A DNA stretch of 64,000 bases from Cycas panzhihuaensis (GCA_023213395.1 CM041465.1:236847741-236911740), one strand, 5' to 3'. Counted from the stretch's first letter, positions 46,247 through 58,508 are shown. The notes: generated by a model not told the origin, from the sequence alone. Numbers and translations are program-made.

Positions 46247-46834
46247 TTAACCCCTTGATAGTAGAACCTTGTTGCTCTAAAGCTATGATGATGGTGAATG
46301 TTGCTAATATAAAGACTATTAATATGTACAATAACTAGGAGTCAAATATGTGGGGGTTACAAAGGGACAACGAGTGTCACAATAGGTGCATGATCAAGAG
46401 GCACAAACTAACGAGGGAGAGAGACATATAATCGAATTGATCCCAAGCTAGGTAATCATGAATCTTAAATATGTGTGGGTAAAAAGGAAAGGCAACAACT
46501 AAGGGGGATGCCCTAATAATATATCAAGTGAGTGGCATGACTCTAAAATAGGGTTCATTAGTTGTAAGTGGATAGAGATCTTGGTCGCCATAGTTTTGCC
46601 TCATTAGTAGCCACTTTTAGAGGTGAAGGAAGAAGGGGGCCTAACCCCTAAGGCCCTTTCCAATGGGGAGTACGTTGGGTCAAAAGGGAGTCAACTAAAA
46701 GCTATAAGTGATGCTCAAGGATGAGGTTAACTATGCTATTGGCTTCAATATTTTGGTCATAAGGGATATACCAAATGTCAACTAAGGAGAAATAAGCCAA
46801 TAAGGATCTAGTTATCATAGCTAAAGACCTTAAC
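46247..46834 (-). other. Spacer between old aRNH and LTR
   Basis: No gene. Similar to 57669-58437: CTAGGAAATATTAACCCCTT-like and GTAGAACCT blocks recur in the same order. This supports two copies of the same element part. Confidence 0.6.
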
Positions 46835-47176
46835 CTAGGGAAAAGCACTTAGTAGACCTAGGTCAATTAAGACACTATGGGAGTCATAATGTAAGATAAT
46901 TGGGCCATTATGGAGATGAAGTACATCAGTCAGGTCCTCAATGATAGCCACATACTCTGCTTTGTTGTTCATGGATTTAGGTAAATAGATCCTAAAATAC
47001 ATGAGGGTATACCTAGAAGGATCACAAAAGATCCAAGTAGTAAAGGGCACTGGGTTATCACTACTGCCTCCATCAGTGTAGATGAGTAAGGCCATGGAGA
47101 AGGATGATGGATGCAACTTCAAAGGATAGATAAATGGCATCCCTTCATTAGGGAAAATACAAAAAAGAGAAAACAT
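46835..47176 (-). pseudogene. Old aRNH copy, ORF still open
   Basis: 113 codons. After an upstream in-frame stretch comes MALLIYTDGGSSDNPVPFTT, then KSMNNKAEYVAIIEDLTDVL and IILHYDSHSV. The catalytic D, E and D are all kept in this otherwise heavily mutated element. The C-terminal part is lost after the third motif. Integrase is missing between RT (47577) and this domain. Confidence 0.8.
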
Positions 47177-47576
47177 ATGAGTGAAGAATGATGACTCCTA
47201 AAGGTCAAAATAACATAAAAATCACTTCGCAAGAGGATAAGAGAGACCTATGGCTAGGCAATAAGGCTCACGAAGGGTTTTCCCTATGGGAGGTAGAGGT
47301 GATGGAATAAGGAACTCATTGATTGGGTCTAATCTTTATTACAAACTAATAGAAGGCTTAGAAAAGAGAGAAAGATTTTTTTGGGCAACGAAGAGGGCTA
47401 ATATAGCCATAAAATAAGAGATTAGTATGTCAATATAGAACTAAGTATTATAGACACTGATAGGATTTTGAACAAGTGAGTTTGGGAATAAAAAGACCTC
47501 CCTAGAGAAAGGTAGAAAACATCAATATTATACATAAAAAGGTGAGAAAATAATGCCAAGGAGCCAACACAAGGGC
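47177..47576 (-). other. Deletion scar where integrase is expected
   Basis: About 400 bp without a recognised domain between the end of RT/RNase H start and aRNH; in C this distance is about 5.5 kb. Integrase and the antisense gene were deleted in this copy. Confidence 0.65.
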
Positions 47577-48620
47577 TTATTTGAGCTCCTTGAAGGCCTC
47601 TTGGGCTCTAGGGGACCAAACAAAAGGGTCCCCTTTCTTGAGTAGGTTGGTTAAAGGTTTGGCATTAATGGCAAAGTCTACCAAGAAACACCTCAAGAAA
47701 CCTAATCTCCTTAAGAACAACTTGATTTTCCATTTCATTCTTGGGCAAGGTGTCTCAACTACTACTTTGACCTTATTAGGGTTAACTTGGATTCCTTGTT
47801 TAGAATCAAGGAACCCTAAGAGTTTGCCAAATGTCACTGTGAAGATGCCATTAAGTAGATTTAGGTTGACATGGTATTTGTAGCACCTCGTGAAAATGGC
47901 CCTATGGTCTGTAGGGTGATCGACCCTTTCTTAGGAAAGACCCATCATATCATCCATGAAGACCTTAAGAATCTTGTTAGTGAGGTCATGAAATATAAAC
48001 TACATAGCCCTTTGGTAGGTAGCATTAATATTTTTTAAACTAAGGGGCATGGTTTTATAAGCAAATATTCCCCAAGGAGTGGTAAAGGCCATTTTATGGT
48101 GGTCCTCGAGAGATATTTGGATTTGGTTATAGCTAGAGAAGCCATCTATTAAGGATAAAACCTCAAAATTAGTAGTACAATCCATGATTTAATCAATGAA
48201 ATGAAGGGAAAAGTTGTCTTTAGGATATGCATTATTGATATCTTGAAAGTCAACATAAATTCTAATGGTCCTATTCTTCTTAGCAATGGGCACAATGTTA
48301 GAGACCTATCTAGGGTAGTCAATGGAAGTGATGAGGCCTACATCTAGTAGCTTTTCAACTTCTATTTTGACTACAATTGATAGTTTTCAGTGTAAGGGAC
48401 ATTATTTTTGCCTCACAAGATAAGCACTTAGGATAGTGGTAAGGTTATGAGTAATGATATAAGGATCTATACCCTTCATATCTGAATAGTCCTATGTGAA
48501 GATGTCACAAAACTCTTGGAATAACTTAGTATATACATCTATTTCTTGAGGAGAGTATTTCACTTCGACCTTAATGACATTATTAGGGGTAAGGATGATG
48601 TCCTTGGTTGCCCTTGTACA
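47577..48620 (-). pseudogene. Old Tat reverse transcriptase
   Basis: Minus strand from about 48600: FQEFCDIFT, HNLTTI, KIEVEKLLDVGLITSIDYPR, KNRTIRIYVDFQDINNAYPK, FEVLSLIDGFSSYNQIQISL, TPWGIFAYKTMPLSLKNINA, and after the palm GKLLGFLDSKQGIQVNPNKV and KPLTNLLKKGDPFVWSPRAQ ending near 47577. All parts are colinear with C at 33060-33990. Stops mostly fit CAG/CAA to TAG/TAA. Confidence 0.85.
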
Positions 48621-49265
48621 CATGGCATTTCATTCCGTAAAGTGGAAGGGAGCTTGGTTAATAGGCAGATGAGGAGGATTTATTCGTTAATTGTGCTCAG
48701 CTAGGGATGATCCAATAGCTAAACACTTCTAAAAACTAAGCTTGTGATGTATGATAGGTAAATTAGGTACAACCCAATAAGTCATCATCATTCTCAAAGT
48801 AATATATCCCATGGGTAGTCTTGCTGAGAGAAGGTTGGGAAGCAAGTAGGGGAGTGACAAGCTTATAGTGATCAATGAGCTAGTCATAATAACAGGGGAA
48901 CTCTTCTAAAGAGTTAGAGTATACCCTCCTATGATATACAATATCCCTGCTTGAGAGGGGAAGTATTGGCTAGGGTTAGGGTCATAAACAATAGACCCAT
49001 CATAAGACAAAAGAGACTTAACATCATCATCATCTTCAAAGGATGATAAGAGTTAAGGGTCCCCTAGAGAAGGATGCTCAAAGGTGGGTTGGAGGTCCAT
49101 GTACTTCAATAGGTTGATAGTACATGGCCACTAGAATGAAATAGAAGAAGGCTCAACTATGTTCGCTAGGTAATAGTCATTTGATCCCACATGGGTCCTA
49201 CGTTGAAATATATAATATTCTAGGGTATGAGTGGTGTGCCCCCTTTGCATGTTAAGGAGGTTGAT
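48621..49265 (-). other. Old Tat protease-RT linker (decayed)
   Basis: No open frame. By position it corresponds to 32450-33000 of C. Contains the tail of the linker near 48600-48660. Confidence 0.5.
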
Positions 49266-49970
49266 TCAATGAGGTAATTCTTCATAGTCATCATCAAGCT
49301 CATGGTCACTTAAGACAACTAAATATCTATAGCTCCCTATATCGATGGGGGTGAAATGAACCAAATTTGGCCATAGGGGAGGTGCATTCTCCCCTTCTTG
49401 GGGGTTTTCAATGTCAAATAAACTAGTGATTGATGGGTTAAATGGGTCTTCACCCTTATTGTCTACCATGAAGATTGCTTGTCATGGTTGATGGAATGAT
49501 CAACTAGGAGGGGGCTCTCAAGTGATAACCTTTATTTGCCCTCTATGAGAAAACTTAAGTTGTCCCCCCCTAGAAGAGAAAATAGCTCCCATTTGGTCAA
49601 GTGATGGGAAACCTAATAAGAGGTTATAGTCCATATCAATGTTGAGGACCATAATATCAGTTTACATTATTTTATCTTCTAGGATGAGTAGGAGTGTTAC
49701 CATTCCTAAGGATGCCTTCTTACTACTATCGTAGCCTTGGCACCTCCATGGGATTAGTTTAAGGGCCCCTATACCTAGGTTCTTTACCATACATATGGGC
49801 ATGACATTCATTGATGAGATTTTATCTATAATAGTCATCTTTAATGTGAACTTAGGAGTGTCAATAATAATGGTGAAGGGGTAGTGCCAATGGCACTCCC
49901 TCTTGCTAGAAGAAGGAAGGTCCCTTGGGTTAAAAGAAATGATGGGTGACCCATAAGAAGTCATACCCAT
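49266..49970 (-). pseudogene. Old Tat protease and following linker
   Basis: 49662-49970 reads SPIISFNPRDLPSS, IDTPKFTLKMTIIDKISSMN and VKNLGIG, parallel to the protease of C; the D-N-G-S-S loop is changed to D-K-I-S-S, so inactive. 49266-49469 holds FTPIDIGSYRYLVVLSDHEL, equal to the linker FAPIGVGSYGYLASFSDDES. Confidence 0.8.
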
Positions 49971-50205
49971 GGAATGTATAGGGGCATCCTTTTGACCAAG
50001 GGACTTTAGGAGAAGATCCCATTACTTAGGGCAACTCTACAAGACAACAATCATGGACATACCTATAAACACGATGTAAAGCTCTTAAATAATGGAGAAG
50101 GCCTTGCCCTTTTGGTGGGTTAAGGAAGTGATCTTTGAAAATCATAACACTTAAGATAGATAGGAATGATCTTTGAGACCATAGGAATCTCTATAGATTA
50201 GTTGT
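49971..50205 (-). pseudogene. Old Tat gag-protease junction, left part of duplicated unit A
   Basis: Minus strand reads IGMSMIVVL and WDLLLKSLGQ, matching TGMSLMDVLRSC...WALLLEALG of C (about 31670-31740). Split from 52941 onward by solo LTR S2. A paralog without the insertion is at 53860-54010. Confidence 0.75.
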
Positions 50206-52940
50206 TGTTTGTCGACTTCTGGGAATGGATACGGGGTCATCGACTCAGGTAAGTATAGGTATGCTTCTCACCTTATCATGACTTTCTTTTGAGATGAGTG
50301 TATGCTTGCATGTTATGATCTCGTAGATGATCTTGTCATCACCTACACTTATTCAGCTTATGACGACTATAGCGGGGGCATACTCCCAGTGAGTGTGGCA
50401 CCCCAATGGCCATTCCACTTCCTGCATTCTGCCCTATTTGCCTCAAGACCCATTCGGTGCTTGTCACTCCTGCCCGTGCGATGACCCGTCATTGTTTGGT
50501 TGACTTGTCACATCTTTTGAGTCCTATTTTTGCTCTTCCTAACTCATTTGTTGGCTTGTCTACCCTTGGGTATGTGTCTTAGCCCCCCTATTAGCCTCTT
50601 TTGTCATTGACCCATAGACCAGGCTAGTTGTCTAGGCCAGATTTAGCTCCTGGTCATATACCGCAGTGAAATTCATAGTACCGTCGCAAATTCTGTGGTA
50701 CCACAAAATTTGCAGCGGGATGATTATTCAAGTTTATTTTTAAAAATTGCCATGGCAAGTTTACATTTATTACAAAACTACCACGTGTCTCGTGACTTGA
50801 CTCACTACCAGCTGCACCCTAATCACTTGTTTAGGGTTTAGGCTGGGTATTTAAGTCCTCTCTAAGTCACTTTTAGGATCTTTTGCTCATTTTCTGAATG
50901 CTTCTTAAGGAAAAATAGCCTGTGCTATGCTATTCCCTACTGCTCCACTACTGCTACAAGACCTACACCCCTCCTCCAGTGCCTAACTCTCCTTTGGTAT
51001 GGCTAAGACATCTTCCCAGCCCTTCACACGCCTTGGAGAGGGCCCCTTTGGAGAGATCTCATCATTTTCTTACTCAGGCAGCCATCAAGCATACTCATAG
51101 TACATGTGTTTCCTTCAACTCCATTAGTAAGGGTTCCAAGCCTGCTACTCCATAGCTCTTTGGCAGATTTCTTAGCCTTCTTTCAGTAGCTCTTAACTAA
51201 GGCAAGAACCTTCCTTCTCTTTCTCAGGTATTCATTGGTTTAAGCTACTTTCTTGTCTAATTTATGCCCTATTTTGCTTCTCATTTCTAGCTCTCTTTAC
51301 TTTGATCTTTGGAGGTTGCCCTTGCCTTATTCTGGGCTATCTTATTTCTGCCATTAGAGCCTTCTTTCCTTCGTTTCTTGCCCAAGATAGTGGCAAAGAG
51401 GGGTTTCATATGGTTTAGGTGAGACCTGAGTGGATTCTACACCACCTTCCATGCTCCTCAAGTGGCGCTTTGCCCCCCAAACCTTCCCTTTTATCCCGTG
51501 CTACTCTTCGTAATCAAACAAGGGTTTGTTAGGCCATTTTTAGCCACTAAAATCAGCACTGTCACTCATTGTAGCGTTGGTTTGAGAGCTTGCACCTTGA
51601 TCCGGGCAACTCACATAAGCCTTGGCTACTTGTCCCTTGCCCAACTCCTTCCCTGGCAACCCGGTTTGCTCCCCATAGCACCCTGACTCGCTGTAGGTCC
51701 TCTTGGGCTCTTGTTGACTCTTGTTGCCTCTATTTCTAACCTTCTTATATAGCCTTACCCTCGCTGCCTTGTGGCTTCTTGAGGGAGAATAGAGTTGTTC
51801 CTTACGGGAGGTGGGCCACTCTGAGGCTTACCGGTTTATTTATCTTTTACTTTGGTTATTTTCACTATAGTTTATCGTTGTAATATTGAATACTAACGTG
51901 CATGTATTTAAGCTTATGCCTACTTCATATGTACATGTATTATTAGGATCCACTATTATGTGCTAGCACCCTTTCTCTAGGAAGGGGGATATTGTCATTT
52001 ACTTGCAAGTATTTGAAAGATACAAAGGATCCATTCCTCTTTCTTCCTTCACAGGTAAGTACTTCCATTTATGTTTTACTTTTGTATTTCATTTATTGCT
52101 AGCATTTGGTTCCTTTCCTTTCCTTTCTTGGTACTTTAGTATTATTTTCAGGGAAGGTAAGAAAGCCCCACATTCCAGTCTACCGCAACCCTTCATGCTT
52201 GCCATGCCTTGTGGAGCAACTTCGAGTGCCTCGTGGGAATGTCATTGCTCTGTCATGCCTCTATTCTGGGTACATACTCTTGCTCTACTCCCATCTCCCT
52301 TTTTCTTTCACATTTTGGTGCAATAGTAATTAGCTCATTAGAAAGAGAAAGGGAAATCAACCTTTGTCTTAGTTCATACTTTGTTTACTTTATCGCTTGT
52401 ATTTTATTTACTATAGGAAAAGGTCTTAGGAAACCTTCCCTTTCAACTTTCCCTCCTTTTTGGCCTTGCAAACTTCCCTCTTGCTACGTCTACTCGCCTT
52501 GCTTGGTTAAGTTTGCTTGCACACGTTGTGACTTTTCCTTTTGGTTATTTCCTTTGCACTCCCTCTTAGTTTTTTCTGCCTAGCCGAGCAACCAAGCTGA
52601 TCCCATTCATAGGACATTCATTTGCCTACCTTTTCCTATTTCCTGTCGCTCTAGGGAAATCCTTGAAGGGTTCTCTCCTTCCCCTTCTAGCCATCCAAGG
52701 GTGGGGGGATCCTTCCCTTAGGTCAACCCAGGCTAACCCTACACCTCTCCTCTTCTTGTTCGAAGTAGGAAACCACTTCCATGTAGCTAAATTCCATTTA
52801 CAGGTCCTGAACTCGCACTCTGGTGCATGGGGTGCTCTGCATGGTATTTGCCCTACTTGTAGGTCTTTTTCTCAATTATGCCAACAACCACCCTTACCAC
52901 TCCTACTCAGTTAGGTAGCTATCCCATAGACATGCATCCA
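50206..52940 (+). mobile_element. Tat-type solo LTR S2
   Basis: 2,735 bp, TGTTTGTCGACTTCTGGGAA ... CATGCATCCA. Target duplication GTTGT (50201-50205) and GTTAT (52941-52945). The duplicated paralog around 54026-54035 shows the uninterrupted site GGGTTGTCTATGGG, which proves the insertion boundaries. It carries the TTATGACGACTATAGC box near 50360, the second hairpin and a 20-bp array. No internal domain. Confidence 0.95.
50659..50725 (+). promoter_or_regulatory. U3 20-bp array of S2
   Basis: Units start at 50659, 50679 and 50699 (TACCGCAGTGAAATTCATAG, TACCGTCGCAAATTCTGTGG, TACCACAAAATTTGCAGCGG), then GATGATTATTC. Exactly the period and order seen in the 3' LTR of C. Confidence 0.8.
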
Positions 52941-53860
52941 GTTATCTATGGGATAGTTTTATTGTGAGGTGAAGGCTTCATTGTCCTCCTTTGTAGCTTG
53001 AGAATGTGTGACAGGGTATACTTGAGTTGTCTGAAGCATTTGGATCACTCTCATCCCTTTGTTATTAGGTTGAGATGATGAAGGCCATTGGGACCTTAGA
53101 CTTAACAAAGGGGATGGATCCCTTGAGCCCTTCCCCTTTGCTTAGTTAGAGGAAGGGGTAGGTAACAGCCTCCTATTTCTTGCTCTTCTATTTTGTGTAG
53201 GCTTATCTTATTTACCATGGTCAGGAAAAGGGTCTTGGTGAATGAGCTACTCTAGGTTGGGTTTATAAGCACTTGAGGGGAGGAGTCGTGGCATGGCATA
53301 ATCTTAGGGTTTTGTGACTAGCACTATGAATCCTCATGCAAACACTCCCTATGCATGGAATACCACTTCTTTCTAAGAGGGGGTCTTGCCTTCCTTCCTT
53401 GAGAAGTTTGGGAACTCCCACCTTTAGGTGACAAAGTTTGGAAAGTTTGGTGCATGGGTCAGTGTGGTTCTGAAGAAGTTTGAGTTGGTTAGAGCTTCAA
53501 ATCCTTAACCATATATTTAAAGGAATGCGGAAGCTCACCTCTAGGGGGTCACTAAAGATAAGGAAGATTAAGCTAACACTATCACTATATTATGGGCTTT
53601 AGGGGTCCTAAAAAAAGGGGATAAGTCAGCCAGAAAGGGCATATGTGCATCATAACATAGGTTCAAAGACCCACAAATAGTGCACAAGACCTTCCCTTTT
53701 AGCAGGCATCTTCTAAGAGCTAGGTTAGGCAAGGGTTTCCTTAGTTTATCAAGTATCTTAGGACAGGACTCTCCTATCCTAATGGTAAAAGGAAGGAGAG
53801 TAAGGACCAAGATCCTCTTCTATAGAAGAGGAGAAGGAGAGCCAATTGCTCAGGGTAACT
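52941..53860 (-). pseudogene. Old Tat gag C-terminal part, duplicated unit A
   Basis: Minus strand at about 53330-53400 reads RPPLRKKWYSMHRECLHEDS, matching the zinc-knuckle region DPPLEKKWCSIHGKCFHDDS of C; the first Cys is Tyr here. Upstream KDLKL (about 53490-53510) matches KELKLQ. The frame at 53568-53810 is a shifted reading of the basic Pro-rich linker, not a gene of its own. Confidence 0.75.
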
Positions 53861-54930
53861 CTATAAGACAACCAACATGGATATACCTATAAACATGGTG
53901 TGAAGCTCTTAAATAATGGGGAAGGCCTTCCCCTTTTAGTGGGTTAAGGAAGTGCTCTTTGAAAATCATAATACCTAAGATAGATAGGAATGGTTTTTAA
54001 GATCACAGGAATCTCTATAGATGGGTTGTCTATGGGATGGTTTTATTATAAAGTGAAGGCTTCATCAGCCTCCTTTGTAGCTTGAGAATGTATGACAAGG
54101 TATACTTGAGTTGTCTTAAGCATTTGGATCACTCTCTTCCTTTTGTTCTTAGGTTGAGAGGATGAAGGGCATTGGGAACTTAGACTTAACAAAGGGTATG
54201 GATCCCTTGGGCTCTTCCCATTTTGCTTGGTTAGAGGAAGGGGTAGGTGACTGCCTCCTATTTCTTGCTTTCCTATTTTGTGTAGGCTTATTTTGTGTAC
54301 CTTAGTTGGGAAAAGGATCTTCGTGAATGAGCTACTCTAGGTTGGGTTTATAAGAACTTCGAGGGGAGGAATCATGGCATGGCACAAGCTTAGGGTGTTG
54401 TGACCAGCATAATGAATCCTCATGCAAATACTACCTATGCATGGAATACCACTTCTTTTTAGGAGGGGGTCTTGCCTTCCTCCCTTGAGAAGTTTGGGAA
54501 CTCCCACCTTTAGGTGACAAAGTTTGGGAAGTTTGGTGCATGGGTCAATGTGGTTCTAAAGAAGTTTGAGTTCGTTAGAGCTTCAAATCCTTAACCATAT
54601 ATTCAAAGGAACATGGAAGTTCACCTCTAGGGGTCACTAAAGATAAGGAAGCTTAAGCCAATACTATCACTATATTAGGGGCTTAAGGGGTCCTCAAGGA
54701 AGGGGATAGGTCACCCACAAATGGCATCTGTATGTCAGAACATAGGTTTAGAGACCCACAAATAGTACACAAGACCTTCCCTTTTGGTAGGTGCCTTCTA
54801 AGAGCTAGGTTGGGAAAGGGTGTCTTAAGTATATCGAGTAGCTTAGGAGAGGACTCTCTTATCCTAATGGTAAAAGGAAGGAGAGTAAGGACCAAGATCC
54901 TCTTCTAGGGAAGAGGGGGAGGAGAAAGGA
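53861..54930 (-). pseudogene. Old Tat gag C-terminal part, duplicated unit B
   Basis: Second copy of the roughly 1.09-kb unit (49971-50205 plus 52941-53860). The same order of blocks is found: the GATAGATAGGAATGG... block, the AGGGTAGGTTACTGCC-like block and the zinc-knuckle remnant near 54430-54490. It differs from unit A by many scattered substitutions. Confidence 0.8.
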
Positions 54931-55169
54931 TAGGCCCTAATGGGGTAGGAACTTATGGAATAGGTAAAGGAAATAGTTGGTCGAGTGGTGTGGAAGGGAT
55001 TTGGTGTGTGTGAGGACCAAATCCAAAAAGTAGGACTAATGGCAGGTTTTGTTAGAGGTCATCTAAAGGGGATGGCTTTAGGGTTTGAGCTAAGAGTAAA
55101 GGTTCCTCAACTATATTATAGGTTCTTGATAATCTCCTTTGTCTCGATTATAGAGATGAAATGGTGTAA
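54931..55169 (-). other. Old Tat gag N-terminal remnant / leader
   Basis: Short stretch between the duplicated gag part and the old LTR. Most of the N-terminal gag is missing. No domain recognised. Confidence 0.4.
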
Positions 55170-56021
55170 GAGTCCAATATATTAATGCTAAAAGAATATA
55201 ATCCAATAAGAACACACACTCTCTCTTTTCCTATCCTTGCTCTCTTTTCCTTTATTGATAAAAGTTCAATTCAAAGGAAGAAGGAGGGTGTAAGGGAGAG
55301 AAAGGAGGTAAATGATCTATGCAATCCTTTCCTAGTAATGTAAGAAAGAAGAGTAGCATTCCCAACCAAATTACACTCTCCTAATTCTACCCCTATACTC
55401 GTGCATGGATGTGGAATGCAAAGGGAGTGTACTAGGAAAAAGAAAGTCCTTTAGTTAATTTGTTCACTTTCTTTCCTAGGGGAAGAAGAAAGAAGCATAC
55501 TTATTCAAACTACACTTTTTGTTTATGGAAATGAAGGAGAAGAGCAAGATCTTTGTGTGTTTATGAAGGATAAAGATACAAGTATGAATATGTTCCTTTT
55601 GTATTTCCCTTTGGTGAATATAAGTATACAAGTAGGTAATTGTGATTTATATGCGAACGTAAGCAAGTTTCTTTTAGGGAAGAAGGGGGAGAAACCAAGG
55701 AAGAAAGAGGGAGAGAAGAGTTGGAGGGGGTGCACTTGGGAGTAAACCGATTGGTGGAGTGTCACTCTCTCTCCTCCTCACTTTCCCTTCGCTCATTGCC
55801 TTATACTCTAAGTCACAGTAGACATTGTGGATGAAGTCATAGGTGGGACTCCTTTACCTTCCCCAAAGTATATTATGAGAAGAAAAGAAACTTTAAAAGA
55901 AGATTAAAAGGATCATAAATACAAAAAGATGAACATACCTCCTAATTGTAACACAATCATGCTTGCTCAAGAAGGGTGGTGTTTCCCATATGAACGAACC
56001 CTTCAACAAAAAATAAGTGTA

Positions 56022-56072
<51 letters not shown>

Positions 56073-57668
56073 ATGCATGTGCATGTGCCTTACCAGAGTG
56101 GGGTTAAAGCTTACTAAATATTTTGAAAGAAAGAAATACAATGTCGCATAATTTTCCTTATGTATAATGGTTCTTCATATAACTTTTTAGGGAAAAGAAG
56201 GGGGGTTTGAGAGTAAAGAAGAGGACAACCTTGAAATAGCTAGCTCCCTTAAATAGATCACCTCCTATGTGCTCAAGTACTGCAAGAGTAGGTTAGATGG
56301 GGATTGAAAGCTTTAAGTAATCAAAAGACCAAAACAACTTACAAAAGTACCAAGTGATGTAAGAAGTTACAAAAGTCATAAATGTTGCAAATGTTGTAAA
56401 AGTTGTAAATGCTATAACTTTTATAAAATATGCAAAGAGGAAGTAAATACCATGAAAAGAAAGTTATATGATGGAGATTGCTACTAAATAATATATATAT
56501 ATGGGTTGATTGCAAGTGTTGCAAGTTCTACAAATGCTACAACTAAGAAAGAGACCCTCACCCAAGGGGATTGTAGAATGGATACAATGTACAAAACTTT
56601 GAGAAGTAGGGGCCTACCTTGGAGAATATGGTCTTAGGAGTTGAAACTCCAGCCATTAGCTCCTCTTCTCCTTCTTTAGGGTATCCAAAAATCTATCTAG
56701 CTACACCAAGGAGGACCTAAGGGGTTTGAAAATGTAACCAATAAAGGGAGAAAGAGTTTTCCTTCCTTTGGCCACCAAAAAGGAAGTAAAATATATGTTA
56801 AAACATGTAGTAAACGAAGATGCTAAATAAAACACACTTGCTAAAGAAGAAAATAGCAAAAGTAGACCTATTTCTAGCCACAAAACTGAAGTAAAACAAT
56901 TGTTACCTTATGAGAAAATAAGGAGAGTTGATAATCCCACTTGCTAGGTGAAGAAAGGGATCTTTAGAGGTGAGGAAGAGACTCAAAGCCCTAGAATCCT
57001 ACTGCCACTACTGGAGTGAGTACAAGGGAGGAAGAACCTACTGAGGGAGGTCTAATTCAGACCTAATATTAGGGGTTTTTCACTTTCAGAAGAAGAGTAT
57101 GAGAAGAAGGATGAAAAATGTGGAAGAGAGGTATTTTTCCTTTTGTTGGAGAGCCAAGAGAGGTAAAATGAGCTCAGATTTAGGCTTTCATGCCCCGATT
57201 AGGGTTCTTAAGCAATTAGGGTTTGCTCTATGTGGGAAAGAGTGCCCTACCATGTGTTAATTTTGTAATAAATGTAAAACTAACTGTTGTCAGGCTATGG
57301 ACATCAATAGACTATCACCCCATAGCAAACTTTATGGTACCACAATGTTTAGTATGGTATTGCAAGTATTGTTGTTATGTGAACTAAATGGGCTACAAGA
57401 GCCCACAGGTACCTGAGAATGCTAGGAAGGTGTCACAAGGTGTTGTGCGGTGCCATAGGACCATGGTCCTCAGTTTTCATAGGCTAGATCACAATCACAG
57501 GCATAGAATAGGTAGGCAAACCAAGCATTACAACTATCTATGCAACAATATCACACCAAATATAACCATAAAGCCTCTCACCAAGTCATGAAATGAACAA
57601 GGAAAAAGGGTGGAGATGTATACTTATAAGAGGCACTATCCATGTCCATTCCTAGTAGCCAGGAAATA
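55170..57668 (-). repeat. Old Tat LTR, minus orientation (second)
   Basis: The right edge on the minus strand reads TATTTCCTGGCTACTAGGAA (start TG changed to TA). U3 is recognisable at 57290-57400: array units TACCATAAAGTTTGCTATGG-like, then ATTTATTACAAAATTAACAC (C: ATTTATTGCGAAACTGCCAC) and CAAACCCTAATTGCTTAAG. The left edge is approximate. Contains an AT microsatellite. ORFs inside are spurious. Confidence 0.7.
56025..56070. repeat. AT dinucleotide microsatellite
   Basis: About 23 uninterrupted AT units inside the old LTR. The two ORFs running through it (Ile/Tyr repeats) are artefacts. Confidence 0.95.
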
Positions 57669-58437
57669 ATGCCCCCTTAGTAGTAGAACCTCATCACTTG
57701 GGAGTATCTGGCAATGGTGAATGCTATCAACACAAAAGAACTAGTATCATCTACTAATTAAAAGGTGTCATCATCTAAGAGGAGTGGCGAGTGTCATGGT
57801 AGGTCATGTGTACAAGGAAAGAGATGGAGTGGCATGGGCCCTACCCATACATCACCCAAGATTGTAGTGTGAAGAAATGAGGGGATGGTGGGATTACTCC
57901 CATTGCCCTTGTATGCAATATGAGTGTTGTAAAGGTTGTGAGCATAATCAATGAGCAGACACAAGTAAAAGATCTGTTCATATGGAGAGTCAATATGCAA
58001 GAACATCATACCATAGATGGTACGAAGATAAGGTGAAGAATTAAACTTAGTGGTCACCATAGTTTAACCTCATTAGTGGCCTACTTTTAGAGGTATAAGG
58101 GTAGTTGAAATGGAGAAGGAAGGATGATCCAGAAGTTTGAGTGGATAGCTAACCTATTTGGCTGCCTAGGAGGGATCATCCAAGAGGAGAAGATGAGGCT
58201 CAAGGATGTGACGTACAAGGCCATCTTCCTCAACATTCAGACCTTAAGGGATATGTTGAACATCCACAAAGGTGAAGAGAGATAATAGGGACCTGGCAAT
58301 TGATACAAGGGCTCTCAATCATGGGCAAAACACTTGGTAGACCTAGTTCAGTTGTGACATAATGATCTAAGAGTCACAATAGAGGATGATACGGCTATGG
58401 TAGAAGTATAGTGTATCAGTAAGGGCTTCTATAACAA
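57669..58437 (-). other. Spacer between old LTR and third aRNH copy
   Basis: Homologous to 46247-46834 by blocks such as AGGAAATAATGCCCCCTTAG / GGAAATATTAACCCCTTGAT and TAGTAGAACCT. No gene. Confidence 0.6.
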
Positions 58438-58508
58438 CTATGTATTTAGCCTTGTGAAGTAGAGTGTATCAGTAAGGGCTTCGATAACAACTATGTATTT
58501 AGCCTTGT
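58411..58508. repeat. 53-bp tandem duplication within aRNH
   Basis: GTGTATCAGTAAGGGCTTC at 58411 recurs at 58464. Copies extend to CTTGT at 58455 and 58508 with a single substitution (CTTCTATAA / CTTCGATAA). Confidence 0.9.

Noticed and set aside
53568-53810. Minus ORF with CTICGSLNLC resembling a zinc-binding motif
   Set aside because: Alignment by position with gag of C shows it is a shifted reading of the basic linker; the Cys pattern is not kept at 43461-43739.
55893-56141. ORFs with long Ile-Tyr repeats
   Set aside because: Translation of the AT microsatellite.
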